Below, piece by piece: positions 9,331-21,211 of a stretch of DNA of 64,000 nt (position 1 is the stretch's first letter; every line of letters begins with the position of its first letter). A model generated the notes under the pieces. That model was not told the origin of the DNA and ran no database searches. It saw only the letters and a list, made by a program, of their open reading frames with translations. The translations under genes were made by a program, and so were the position numbers. The stretch is from Pinus tabuliformis (Eukaryota; Streptophyta; Pinopsida; Pinales; Pinaceae). Location: the NCBI GenBank assembly GCA_031772625.1, contig CM062814.1:827522757-827586756 (forward strand). Reading direction: 5' to 3'.

Positions 9331-12300
9331 CAGAAAGCCTTTTTCTTATTTTACCCTTCGTTTATTTTTTTAATATAAATATGCTTCAATACTTATTATT
9401 TTCAACAAGTGGAAGAGGGATCCAGACTTATTGAGAGCAGGGGAGGTTGCCCCTTTAGAGAAGCATTTTAATACCTTTGATATTGGTTTTCTCTCTTTTA
9501 TATTTTCTCCTTATCCCTTCTCTACTAGAACTGAAAAGCGTTAACACACAAGTATATTTATGCCAAGTTGAGTATTTCAGAAACTAGCATAGGCTCAGGT
9601 CTAATAGGTTCCATCAAGGTTCTCTTATTGGACGAATCATATTTTCGATCTAGCCTTAACTCAACCTATGGAATTTTCCCAAACAAAGAAGGAGAACAAT
9701 AAAAATCCAAGTGTTGTGGTTGTCACACTTCTCTTTTATTACACCAAAAATTATTTTGGGCAATGCACTCTTTCACACAAGGTCTTATTAAGAAAGCAGG
9801 AAATAAAGTACATACAAAACTAAAAGAAAAAACAAGAGACAAAGCAAATTTACAATAAATCCAAAAACATCATACAAAAAAAAAACAGATGTAGAGATTA
9901 GATGGAGAGTAGGAAAGAATGTGGATGCAATGCAAGAGGAACTAAATGAAACTAAGCCTACTCCTAACCTAACCATCTACAAGGTCAAGGCTAAGTGTAA
10001 TGATATTTCTATTGAATCCAACATAATTGATCTCAACTTGCAATCACAAAGACACAAGCAATGAAAACTAACATAATACAATGTGCAACAAAAAAAGATA
10101 AGAACTTTAATATCTTTCACAAATGATATAAGATCTTTGTTAGATGTAGAGATATGTGTCATGTCACCTGACTTTACCAACCTTTCCACCTTACCTTTTC
10201 GGTGAAAAACATAAGAAAACAAACCTTGATGGCTCCTTGTGAATGTACCTACACTTGTATTTTGTTCCTTAGAAACCATCAAGAGAGATCAAAACTTATT
10301 TTTAGTAAATGGGCTTGCTAAGTCATATGCTTCCAGTTGATGATAAATTGGATCATGAGATTCAAAACATTCCTTTTGATGATCCTGATATTTTTGTAAA
10401 GATAAATTTTCAACTAATGTCATGGATTTCGGATGGGAGTCTTGTAAGGAAAAATGAATCCGACTAGGTTCAGAAAGCTTGTCAAGATAGTGAGGGTTTG
10501 ACATAACCATCAACGGAGGCTGAAGTTCCTAAAATTCTTGAAAAATATCTAAAAACTAAGAAGATAGACCATAAGGATCACTCGATGTAAAACAACTGTC
10601 ATGAGATATACTGGTGGGAAAATGATCAATTGGATGACAGTTGTTAGAAAAAGAACCATGATCAGATGGATTGATTAAAACACAAGACTCTTGATCAGTA
10701 AACAATAAGGATAAATCAATTTGAACATCTTGGCAAATGATTCGAACAAAAGAATCATCTTCCTCATATGTTGAATGTGGCAAACTATTTTCTTCTAACT
10801 AGTGACAAATTGGACTAACATCATAATCATTGAAAGAATAAAAAAGGAATGCCAGTATGGAAAACACCTGAAACTAGTCAAGATGCAATGGGTGAAAAAG
10901 AGGAACTTGATTTAGTAAATAATATAAGCATTCACTAACACTCAAGAGGATGTCTGATTCCATGAAGAGAATAATTAGCATTATAACATTCACAAAAAGG
11001 ACTAGGAGCTGACTATGTTCAAAAATATTTGATGAGTATGGATCTTTCAGTCAATGATAATATTTAAAATGATCGATTTCATGGATCTGTATGTTCATGG
11101 AAGGTATACACTCCAAACCCAAGTTATATTTAAGATATCTGCATGAAGGTAAGTTGAATTAAACAAAATTGTCAATTTGATCATAAATTGAATCTTGAAA
11201 GCTAAAAGATTTATTTCTAGAATACCATAATTCTTTCAATGAAGAATTTACATCCAATGAAACCATGTAAACGAAATAATTTGTAAGGATATCCAAAACT
11301 GATTTAGTTCGGGGGCCTTACCAAAGTCGCGAGAACTTAACATAACCATCAACTGAAGTTGAAGTTCCTAAACTCTTTGATGAGTTCTAGAACTTCCAGG
11401 AATTGTAGCATTACATTTTGAAGATTGAATCAGATCGTGCATGGAATGTGGACAACTACCATCAATAATTGCAACAAGTTTGTTAGTATTAAGTTGGAAA
11501 CCATCTACATTACTGATTTGATCATAATTTACGTCTTTAATAAATAGATTACCAAAGTTATAAATTTATTTTGATTGCACATCTAAGGATGAATAGATTG
11601 AATGAATTTCATGAGTAACCTATATTAAGGAATTATCCTCATGCAAGACCAGAAATGATAAGGAATGGAAGGGATATTTGATAAGTTTTTGTTGATGCCT
11701 CGAAAATCGTTGCATCAACATCGGGGAAAACCACCCGGTCCAGACCTTAAAGGCAACTCCTTTTCCGTTCGATGTGGTGACTCCAACTGGATATAATGGG
11801 ACTAGTTTCCCAATGGTTTGTAAATAGGATGGATAAGTGGTTGATTTTCTATTATCTAATGATAATGGATGGATGATTTAATCTAAAAAGTAAAATTATA
11901 AACAACTAATCTATCCCGGAAATTTATGTTTTAGTGTAACTTTTGATGATCTTTATCTACAAACAAGCATATAGATGACTCTATTGGTAAACAAAGACAT
12001 TCATTCATATGATAATTACTTTGTTCAAGTAGTTGAACAAAGTAATCATTAAAACATTATTACACTATTCTTCATATATCATTGACATAAATATGATTGA
12101 AAGAATAACACTCCTTAAACATTCAATAGTGATAAGTATAAGGACTGCTGTTAAAATACATACATATATCCAATGATAGCAAGATTAAATAAATGTCGAT
12201 CATATGAAAGAATGGAGCTAAAGCATAGATAATAGTACCATATGTTATTTGGATCACTCCTGATATCAATCGCATTCAAATTCCTTCTTCTAACTTAGAA

Positions 12301-12375
12301 ACACTTCCACAAAAAGCAATAGTGCATATCTCATCAAAGCATTCTTCATTAAAATTCAGAATATTGGCCTAGTCT
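9331..12375. other. unassigned AT-rich region with short ORF remnants
   Basis: Minus-strand ORFs of 74-101 codons (10783-10556, 10513-10289, 10282-9977) sit next to each other, as if one longer frame had decayed, but I recognise no domain. A stretch at 10503-10535 (CATAACCATCAAC then TGAAGTTCCTAAA) recurs at 11340-11372 in the same orientation, so a local duplication is likely. This could be the 3' untranslated part of the Tat-like element to the right. No gene is claimed. Confidence 0.5.
11690..11720. repeat. short inverted repeat TGTTGATGC / GCATCAACA
   Basis: Nine-base arms flank a loop of about 13 bases. Both arms have the TG/CA ends usual for LTRs, so it may be an element junction rather than a regulatory hairpin. 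Confidence 0.5.
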
Positions 12376-12580
12376 TCATAAAAAAAATATATCAGAAGCA
12401 CAATAGTGTGACTTCCTGATCCAAGTTTTATACAAAAATTTAGGACCCTTTCTAAAGACATGAAAGGGTCTATAAATACTATCTAAGCTAACTGAATATG
12501 AAATAAAAATGCTATTAGGTGGTATAACCAAATCATGAGAATCTCCTTGAAATAGGCATGTTTGCAGTCGGTAGAATGAT
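12376..12580 (-). other. short remnant downstream of the extra ORF
   Basis: An 83-codon minus frame overlaps this stretch (it ends at 12376). It has no recognisable domain and may be the tail of the decayed extra ORF or noncoding. Confidence 0.25.
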
Positions 12581-15500
12581 TCACTGTTTCGGCCGATCAT
12601 CCTTTGGTTTGAGCTGGCAGATAGCAAGCATTGGTTGCAATTCTGGAGGGTGACTCAGATGAGAATGTAGTTGGGCTGAATACATAGCATCATGAATTTC
12701 GGGAACCATATAACTGATCGCATCAGTTAAACATTTGAGTGCTACTCTTTGACTGTATGGTTTAATTAGGAAGAACCAAAAGGTATCCCAAGTTAAACTT
12801 TGGATGTTGGCGATTAATCTTTCCTTCTTTTCCAATTCTTGATTGCATGTTTGTTCCAATGCTTTGGTTGATGGCAATTTACCTGGAGTGCACTGTGAAA
12901 TTAAATTAGACAGATAAAGAGTATCATTTATTAACTCGAGCAAATTACTAGTTGTTGATCTGCATCTTGAAGTTTCCCTTTCTGCGTTCATCAATTGTGA
13001 CTGCCATTCTAGGAAAAGGATCTCCTTATGTGATTCTATAATTTTAGGCAGATTTGTGGCTTGCCCTTCACTAGTTTCTTGCCAAGCAAGAAAGTTGTTT
13101 AAAGTCTCATCATCCTATTCCAAATTCTGCCTGGCGTCAACTGATTTGTCAATCATTGATGAAGTAATATCACAGAGGGGCTCAGCAAGGGAAATATTAT
13201 GACATAGTAAATTTAGCTGCTTAATCAATGCTTTATTGATCTGGAGAGCCTCGGACCTAAACTCTGCTAGTTGAGGAAGACTTTTGAACCTTTCTATCTG
13301 TTGTTATAATTGAGCGATTTGCTCATCTTTTGTTTTACTAATCTATTCATTCATTGTCTTTAGCTTGGCCAATGCTGTGGATAATTCCTTTTGTTTCTGC
13401 ACTGCGCTTTGGTCTATCCTCTATTTCTCCTTGAGCAATTGCTCATTTAGTTGGTTGTTTACTTGCTGCTAACTGCTATTCCAATTGATCTACTGTCTGA
13501 TGTTTTTCAGATACCTGTGCCTCCAATGAAACAATGGTCTGATCTTTTTCTTTTAATAAATTGCTAACCTCTGATGCTTTAACTATAGTAGCTACTGAAT
13601 AGGTCCCAACATATTGAGAGAGTTTTGTGAGGTCTTTAGAGGGATTGAATTCTTCTTTCCATACCACATTAGCCATCTCTGTTTGTTGATCAAGCCTTCT
13701 CCTTTTCCTTTGTCTTTTTACTACAGCCCTATGTTTAGAACTGTAAACGACATCTAATGGTGGTATGTCTTCTATCTGTAAAACAATTTCATCCGATGGA
13801 TCCTTAAGAATTATTTCTACATCTTTGCTGGTGGGTAGGCCACTGGTTCCTTCAATTGGAATCGTACTTGTTGTTGTCTTGTGACCCACTATCACTTTAG
13901 GTGTGCTAAAACCCTGTGAACTTTCAGGATTGCTTATAATGGAATCAAACTGTTGCCATTTTTTAAGAAGCATGGGATCAATCTGATTATCTATATTCAT
14001 GTGTTCACTACCCTTTTCCTATTCTTTCTCCTATTCTAGCTCTTTTCCTTTCTCGGGAATTTTTTCCACAACAAGAGGTTTTTGTTGTTCAGGCTCGCTT
14101 GACTGGATTGCTAGGGTGGTAGCTAATAAGTCCAGAGGCAGAGTTTGCAACCTCTGTTCTCTGAGCTTATTGAACACTTCCAGCCCTTCATCTTTATATC
14201 TGATCTTGGCCAATGTTTTTACCTAAAATAATGATTCTGCTGAAGAAAACAGGTCATCAAATTCATCTTTTTCATAATCAAACTTTGCAAGTTTGGCCTG
14301 CTCCAGAACATTGTAGACAACTTTTATTGAATCATATTGTCTATTGGGAATTGTTGCAAGATTGAGTATTTTTATTTTTTTTGTTTCCTTCTCTGCATGT
14401 TTGTAATCATAGAGAGTGTAAACACCACATCTTAAAGGAAATGAAGGCCATACCTGCTTCTTGGAATTTTTAAGGGTTTTGGATGTCCCTTCTGTTGTTA
14501 TCTGATAGGCCAATTCCCGAGCTAATAGCTTTTCGGGCACATATATGGGAAGAACATGGGGTTTTGTAAGGCTACCAAAAATCCTTATGTAGGTAAATGT
14601 ATTCTCCGAACCAATTTCCTACAACAGTCAAGTCGATCCCTACTTCCTCTGAAATCTTAAGGGCAGGTTTATAAAAAATGGCATAGTAGACAGGCAACAT
14701 AAAACCATTACATATTTTTCACAAATGATCTTTGTAGTGAGATTTCCATAACATCTGATGATAAATGTGGATTGACTTAGGCTCTTCGGGAGTCCATCTC
14801 CATCCGAGTATCGGATATTTGGAATTAAAACAGAGAGTATCCATAATATAAGCACTATAATAAAAAGGGGGAATCGTCCTGTAGTTTTGCGTGAATTTGA
14901 TCTAAATTCAAGAATTGTTGTGGCTAATTTGTCGAACAAGATGTTTGCTCAATCCATCACATAACTATTGACTGCTGCTTCCATTAAAGGGACCATTTCA
15001 ATAGTAAATTTAGCAGAGTCATGTATCCCCCACATTCTACACATCATAGCCCTGGCATAACAGTAAGGAGAAGCCAATGATTCTACAGAGTACTTACCTA
15101 ATGATTCGTGTTTGTGCTTCTCGGGATTCTGTCTCCACTGCTTAATCGGGGCCGATTCTGTCTCATTTTCATTTGCAAATTTTTCAAGGAAGGCTTTGTT
15201 GTACCTCTTTTTAAGCTCAGGCAAGTGATACATTTTCCTTAGGTATTCAGGTTGAAACGAGCCAAAAATCCTCCCGTCAATTCTGCAAAATGTTCTGTTT
15301 GAGACTAGAATTTCCTCTACCACCCATCTCACTACATCATTATATAGGAGGATTTTTTCTCGTGCTACTATTCTGTGCAAATATGAACATGCTAAATCCT
15401 TGAGGGACGCTTCCGATTTGCTAGTTGAGTCAGTCGTGGCTTCTTTTGATATTTCCTCAGGCTCCTCTGCTTCAATTAAATTGTAAATGCTCTTCCAACT

Positions 15501-15665
15501 AGTATTTCCAAGGCCGAGGCCAATAGTGTCTAAGATTAACCCTTTTTTGCTTGGCCCTGGATCCTTGGATGGCTGCACTATTGTTGTAGGAGCCACTGCT
15601 GCTACGGATTTCTTTGATCTTTTTCCCATTTGTTTCAAATTCCTTATTTCAGTGGAGTTCTGCAC
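12581..15665 (-). pseudogene. extra ORF of the Tat-like element, coiled-coil C-terminus
   Basis: One long reading unit can be followed on the minus strand from a Met at 15665 through frames 15665-14949, about 14939-14540 (shifted), 14540-14223, 14213-14031, 14000-13476 and 12994-12581. The N-terminus is basic and Ser/Pro-rich (GKRSKKSVAAV). A folded part follows (VVRWVVEEILVSNRTF, IFGSFQPEYLRKMYHLPE). Then comes a Ser/Thr-rich linker with the basic patch KRQRKRRRLDQQ, and then heptad-like Gln/Glu/Leu sequence ending in LLKEKDQTIVSLEAQVSEK. At least five stops or shifts break it. The position resembles the 3'-terminal ORF of the element at 62-64 kb. I do not know its function. Confidence 0.55.
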
Positions 15666-17489
15666 AAGCGATGAGAAAAATGTGATACAAAGAAATACTG
15701 CTATAGACTAATATGAAAGAATTACGTCAATCAGCAGGTGATAATGGATTATAGTGAAATTGACGCGGATAAAATCTAAATGAAAATATTCCCTTAACTG
15801 CTTCATTGATTATCCGTTTAACCAGTCAATCATGGTAAATGAGGTTTTAAATACCCATCATGTCGTTTATATGCCAAATGATTCATTGAAGCGTGGCTTA
15901 GATTTCTTTGACGAATAATTAGAAGTAAATCGCAATCGGAGGATTCAAGTACCTTCAATCATGTGTTGACTTGTTATTGTCGATTGCCGATGGCGATATG
16001 CTTTATCACATCAGAGACATTCAGGGGGCTATTTCATTGTGCTTTGTGATTTTCTTTTCCCGATATCCGATTGCAATTACCTTTTTGGATCGGAGTGAAT
16101 GAATGTGTCTTTATATATGTTTTCTTTGTTATTGCGATATGCTATCTTGTGATCACTTTATCGCAATAACGAAGAACTTTATAAGTTTTTAAAGACACAC
16201 TTTATTCCTATTCAAAAGGGCTTTTAAAGTACTTCATTTACATTAATCCTTTTGATAAATATTTTTCTTATGATGGGTTAACACCACTTTATTCACACAT
16301 CTAAGTTTATTTTAAAAAGGACCCATTTCTTATTATGATTTTGTATAAAAATTTTATGAAATGGGGGGTTTATTGTACAGCACAACAATTGACGATTCAC
16401 TGGGAGAAACAGTTATCCCGAGAAATTAATGAAAATACTTAAACTTTCTTAATATGGAAATCTTATCTGATAGAGAAAATCTAATATAACTAGGTAATCA
16501 TAAATTATGAATATAATGATAACTATTTTGCTATTTTCTTCTCTTTTCTAAAATTAAATACACTCTAAGTTTTAAATCAGCCTTAATTGGTTGATAATGA
16601 TAAAACAAAAGACATTTCCAACTTTGCTTTATAATGACTCCTTTGTCATAGGTGGAGCCTCTGTTGCCAGAAAACGTCTTTAGTCTCGACAAGGATACCT
16701 TTTAACCATTTGACTATTCATTATTCCATCCATTTCAGAGTATAATTAAAAAGAATGAATCCAAAAGATATGTTTCCATATTTTTTGTATTACTTTTTCT
16801 TTTTTCCTTAATTTTGTAAGATAAAAAGCCATTGTCCTGGTTTGGTGGCCAACTGTTGACAATGCCATTCACTGGTTGTAATTTAACTGAACAAGCTGGC
16901 TCGTGATGAGACCCCTTGTCTTATAATTATAAGCCATTACCCTGTTTTGGTATGCAGTATTGGTAATGTCAGTTGAACTATTCCCCCATGATCATGGTAA
17001 GCAGGCTTATAATAAGACCTCTTATCTTTTATATCAAATATATTTTAGAATTACACTCTGAGTAATTATAAACTTTGATGGATGGGATGAACAATTTTCT
17101 CCTTAAGAGAATATGGATGACAGGGTGAGAGTTGAAGATGCTAAGATTGAATCAGTTTCTGTTTTGTATTGATAACCATTTTTAGGCTTTTTGAAAACAT
17201 TAAAATGATTTACAGTACTTCTAAGTTTTGAGAAGATTTCACAAAAATAAAATGGGGTTTTCAGAATCTAAATATACCTAATTTCCTAGAAATTTCCTTT
17301 TTGTTTAAGGCTTCCATTTCTTAAAAGTAAATATCAAAACTATTTTCTTTTGAGTAAATTTTTCAATATAGCAACGACCAATGAGAGGCTTTTTACAACT
17401 TTATTTTCCTAAGATTCTAAACAAAATAAGTTATGCACACAAATTCTGCTAAAAATTGAATATTTACAAAGGGAGAAGGGGTTACCTCC
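15666..17489. other. noncoding spacer between integrase and the extra ORF
   Basis: No frame longer than about 75 codons and no domain is visible, apart from one hairpin at 16105-16198. It is AT-rich with many short direct repeats (TAAGCCATT near 16824 and 16930). It probably belongs to the Tat-like element as an untranslated spacer that held a splice acceptor or promoter for the downstream ORF, but no such signal can be shown. Confidence 0.4.
16105..16198. repeat. about 95-bp imperfect hairpin
   Basis: The left arm GTGTCTTTATATATG...TTATTGCGATA pairs with the right arm TATCGCAATAACGAAG...AAAGACAC. Arms are about 35-40 bp with a loop of about 20 bp. It could be a small MITE-like insert or an RNA structure. 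Confidence 0.7.
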
Positions 17490-18599
17490 TCAATTGAAGA
17501 ATTTTTTCAAGATAAGGCCGTTAACAGGAAGAGAATCTCTCTTTCCTGATAGATCTTGCAATATGAATGTAGAAGGGCCTATCTTCTCGCTGATTTGGAA
17601 TGGTTCAAGCCACATTTTCTGGAACTTAGTGTGTTTTCCTTTATCCTCATGGGCTTTGTCCCATTTCAAAACTAGATCACCAACTTGTAATTGTTTTGAA
17701 CTAGTTGAAGTTGCATCGAAAGATGACTTAATAATTTGCTGATGTTTTGTATGTATAATTCTGGCTTTTTCTCTTTCTTCTTCTAGCTTCAAGATTTGAT
17801 CATGTCTTAGTTGAATAGAAGATGAGGGACTTTCTTCAATAAATTGCATTAAAGCTAGTGATGGGAGTACCAAGTTTGCTGCTATGACAGCTTCTTTTCC
17901 ATATACTAGGTTAAATGGAGAAGTGCCTATGGAGGCCTTCTGTGTTATTCTATCAGCCCATAGTGCAAATATTAAAGATTTATGCTAGTTTTTATGATTC
18001 AGCTCGATAGTTCTCTTAATCATTTTGATAAGATTTTTATTGGTGGATTCTGCTAAACCATTACTCTAAGGGTAGTAATTTGTAGAATACTTCAATTTAA
18101 ATCCCCTTTTGATAGCAAACTCAAATATATAATTTCCAGAGAAGTAAGATGCATTATCAAAAATAAGAGCGTTTGGGACACCAAACCTGGTAATAATGAA
18201 CTGATCTATGAATTCAATAATTGCCTCAAAGTTTGCTGCCTTCAAAGGAATTGCTTCAACCCACTTAGTGAAGTAATCAGTGGTTGTAAGGATATACCTA
18301 TGTTGTTTGGATGAATGTGGAGTGATTTCTCCAATGATGTCTAATCCCCATTGTTCAAAAGGTTGTTCAATGTTGACCGGTTGCAAAGGGAAAGCTGGCT
18401 TTCTTTGTCTTCCACTAGTGGTTTGACAACTTTGACATTTCCTTACGTATTCATGAGTATCTCTGAACAGCGTGGGCCAATAATATCCAACATGAATGAT
18501 TTTGTGAGCTATTGTATCAGCTCCAAAATGTCCTGCTGGTCCGTCATGTAGCTCCTGCAAGACTTTTTGCGCTTCAAGTTTTTCTAAGCATCTTAACAA
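17490..18599 (-). pseudogene. Tat-like integrase with C-terminal domain
   Basis: The HHCC finger (HDGPAGHFGADTIAHK, then CQSC) is followed by GLDIIGEI (first Asp), TTTDYFTKWVEAIPLKAA and LIFDNASYF (second Asp). The Glu site NGLAE follows a stop at 18066 that sits where PQGNG-type Gln is expected. A second stop near 18000 sits where Trp is usual. The frame then runs on to 17490 through LVYGKEAV, GDLVLKWDKAHEDKGKH and FQISEKIGPSTFILQDLSG, a typical gypsy integrase C-terminal domain. Both stops can be explained by single C-to-T or G-to-A changes. Confidence 0.85.
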
Positions 18600-19376
18600 G
18601 ATTGAATCATAGTTTCATCTAAATAATACATCATCCACAATTATGAAGTTTTTTGCTTTCAATATTATGGTACGTTTGTTTTTATAGGAAAGATTAGAAG
18701 GAGCATATCCATTTTTCAAATAGAAAATTAGATCTACGTATTGAGATTCAGGATTAGTGATACTTATCTGATTGATTTCTTCAGTATCTTTTGTACCTTC
18801 AGGTTCCTGAATATTGGATGCTCCTGCTAACAACATGCAAAAACCTTGGCCTTTGACAATCTTTGCTAGTTTGATTTCCAAGTCATATTCTTGTAATGAT
18901 GTGACCCAATTTGCTCTCTTTTCTCCTAATTCCCTTTGAACTAGTAACTGTCTTACTGCCGAAAAAGGAACTATAACTTTTGTGTGAGCTTTTAAGAGAA
19001 AGGGTCTGTAATGTTTAATGGCTTTGTATACAGCAAAGGCTTGTTTTTCAACTTCGGAGTAATTAAGTTCAGCACCTTGAAGGTTTGAACTGTAAAATGA
19101 GATTGGTGCTTCCAAGTTTTGATCGTTAATTTGTGTCAGCACTGCTACATAAGATGAATCAGATGCAAGGGTATATAGTATGAAATGATTTGAAAAATTA
19201 GGAGTGCTCAAAGCAGGGGCATTTATGATTGATTGTTTGATGGAATCAAATGCTTCTTTTTCTGCAGGCCCCCATTTAAACACCGAATTCTTCTTAATCA
19301 TTGTTTGTAATGGAAATACAATTTGAGAGAAATCTGGAACAAATCTTTTTATAAAGTTAATTTGACCTAAAAACAC
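18600..19376 (-). pseudogene. degenerate gypsy RNase H and RT thumb
   Basis: The frame 19376-18615 begins with FLGQINFIKRFVPDF (RT thumb), in a different frame from the RT that precedes it, so one frameshift lies near 19376. The RNase H core reads YTLASDSSYVAVLTQ, where the first catalytic Asp of the usual DASD motif is Leu. The SEVEKQAFAVYKAIKHYR segment is kept. Loss of this Asp fits Tat elements, in which a second RNase H is thought to take over. A TGA just before the integrase (18609-18620) fits a CGA Arg codon changed to stop. Confidence 0.8.
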
Positions 19377-20962
19377 TGCATGGACTTTTTATTATGAGGA
19401 AATGGAATATCAAAAATCTCTTTGATTCTATCTGGATCAATATAAATACCATCTTTTGAAACAATGAAGCCCAAGAGCTTTCCTTGATTAAGAGCAAAAA
19501 AGGACTTTTTTGGATTGAGTGAAATACCATACCTTCTGCAACGTTCAAAGATTTGTTTCAAATCATGTAAATGATTTGATCTCCTCTTGGAAAATACAAA
19601 AATATCATCTAAATAGACAACTACTGATTTATTGATCAATCCTTTGAATGCTATGTCCATTGCTCTTTGGAATGTAGCTCCAGCGTTAATTAATCCGAAA
19701 GGCATTTTTTGGTAGGCATAAGTTCCCCACTTGGTTCTAAAGGTAGTCTTAAGTTTGTCATCATGATGGACCAAAATTTGGTTATACCCTGAAAAACCAT
19801 CTAAAAAGGACATTAACTCAGAACTAGCTACTAAATGGAGTGTCTGCTCCATGGTAGGTAAAGGGAAGTTATCCTTTTGGCTTGCTTTGTTAATATCCCT
19901 GAAATCGATACAAATCCTAATGTCACCATTTTTCTTCCTAACTGGCACCATATTGGACACCCAGTTTGGATGTCTAACAAGAAAAATTATCTTAGCTTTC
20001 AAGAGTTTGTTTAATTCAGCTTTTATTTGACTCTCTAAGTTAGGACGAATCTTCCTTAACTTCTGTTGCACTGGTTTTTGTTCAAAAAGCATTGGAATTG
20101 TATGCTGAATGATGGATGTATCGTATGTTTTCAAATCATCATATTTCCAAGCGAAGACATTTTTATATCTATGCAATAATTTAATGAATGCAATTCTTTC
20201 TTCTGAGGAAAGTCCTAATCCCAAATTGATGTTTTGAGGATTATGCTCAGTACCAAGGTTTATCAATTCAAATCTCAAAGTAGAACTCTGGAGTTTTGAA
20301 TTAGTAACCTGTTTAAACCTATCTTTAATGTCATAAAGATCTTCAAGCTTGACCACTGGTTTAGGTATTGAGTTTTCTTCTTGCTTTTCCTTCATTTGAA
20401 GGTCATGATCACTTTCATCAATAATTTGGTCATCATAGGATTTGTCAGAAGTTAAGAAATTTAAAATGTCTTCATCATGATTGAACACTCGCCAATTAGT
20501 GACATTATCAGGAATTGATGGTCTAAAAATTAACTCTACTGAAAATCTGTCTGGGCTGTAATCTTCAGATGGAAGGAGCTTGGAAGCAACATTAGCTAGT
20601 AAATCTGCTACTGCATTCTGGAATTTAGGGATGGGAGAAATATTGAATGTTAAAAATTGAGATATAAGGTCCTGTACCAAAGACTGATAGTGTTTAAGGT
20701 CACTAGAAAGGCAATGAATTGTATTTATAACTTGTTTTATAACAATTTCTGAATCACCGAACACTTTCAAATATTGAACTTTAAGACCAATTTCTTTGTA
20801 GAGTCCTTGAATTAAGGTATCATATTCAGCTGTATTGTTTATGCATTCAAATTCCAACCTGCATGATAACATGGACTTTTCCCCCTCGGGACTGACTAAA
20901 ATACATCCTACTCCTGCACCTTCACTAGATTTAGACCCATCAAAATATAATGACCAAAACAA
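19367..20962 (-). CDS. Tat-like RNase H-reverse transcriptase fragment (531 codons, open)
   Basis: The longest open frame in the window. Residues about 5-130 form a plant/archaeal-type RNase H with all four acidic residues: D8 in YFDGSKSSEGAG, E46 in NNTAEYD, D70 in VFGDSE and D120 in NAVADLLA. An acidic linker (about 130-300) follows, ending in VFAWKYDDLKTYDTSIIQH. The RT spans about 300-500, with VPVRKKNGDIRICIDFRDIN, SFLDGFSGYNQ (D388), MPFGLINAGATFQRAMD and VVYLDDIFVFS (YLDD at 450-453). The frame stops right after the RT, where the thumb continues in another frame. The Met at 20962 is only the first Met; similar sequence extends upstream to 21211, so this is an internal piece of pol and not a true gene start. 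Confidence 0.9.
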   Translation of the reverse strand: MFWSLYFDGSKSSEGAGVGCILVSPEGEKSMLSCRLEFECINNTAEYDTLIQGLYKEIGLKVQYLKVFGDSEIVIKQVINTIHCLSSDLKHYQSLVQDLISQFLTFNISPIPKFQNAVADLLANVASKLLPSEDYSPDRFSVELIFRPSIPDNVTNWRVFNHDEDILNFLTSDKSYDDQIIDESDHDLQMKEKQEENSIPKPVVKLEDLYDIKDRFKQVTNSKLQSSTLRFELINLGTEHNPQNINLGLGLSSEERIAFIKLLHRYKNVFAWKYDDLKTYDTSIIQHTIPMLFEQKPVQQKLRKIRPNLESQIKAELNKLLKAKIIFLVRHPNWVSNMVPVRKKNGDIRICIDFRDINKASQKDNFPLPTMEQTLHLVASSELMSFLDGFSGYNQILVHHDDKLKTTFRTKWGTYAYQKMPFGLINAGATFQRAMDIAFKGLINKSVVVYLDDIFVFSKRRSNHLHDLKQIFERCRRYGISLNPKKSFFALNQGKLLGFIVSKDGIYIDPDRIKEIFDIPFPHNKKSMQCF

Positions 20963-21211
20963 ATATTTGTCTACAGTTTTATTTACAGTTTCCTTAGTAA
21001 TTTTAACACATCTTGATGTATCTGTTTATTGAAAATTTTCAATTTGAGATGTGAAATTATTAACTGAGAAAGGGGATGGTTGAGCAGTAAAATTGCCAAA
21101 GAATGATTCAGATGAGTAATTCCCCAAAATATTGTTATTGAATGCTATTGGTTGATTTTCTTGTTCAAATTTAGTAACAGTATGGATCATCTGTTTCTCC
21201 CGATCGATCTT
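20963..21211 (-). pseudogene. pol upstream linker, truncated by an LTR
   Basis: The pol frame can be followed upstream of 20962 (KITKETVNKTVDKYLFWS) and, past one stop near 21010, through SESFFGNFTAQPSPFSVNN to about 21200. It is then cut by the LTR that starts TGTTGAG at 21212. No protease motif remains. Confidence 0.55.

Larger units (their letters stand above)
12581..21211 (-). mobile_element. Tat-like Ty3/gypsy element with extra RNase H and downstream ORF
   Basis: A minus-strand pol with the order plant-type RNase H, RT, degenerate gypsy RNase H, integrase (21211-17490) is followed, after a 1.8-kb gap, by a long same-strand extra ORF (15665-12581). Dual RNase H is the mark of the Tat branch of plant gypsy elements. 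The 5' part (LTR, gag, protease) is missing because an LTR in the opposite orientation begins at 21212. The 3' LTR was not identified. That pol and the extra ORF belong to one element is inferred from strand and order. Confidence 0.65.

Noticed and set aside
10289-10783. Two adjacent minus ORFs that might be a small host gene
   Set aside because: No domain, no start context and no splice evidence; more likely remnants of element sequence.
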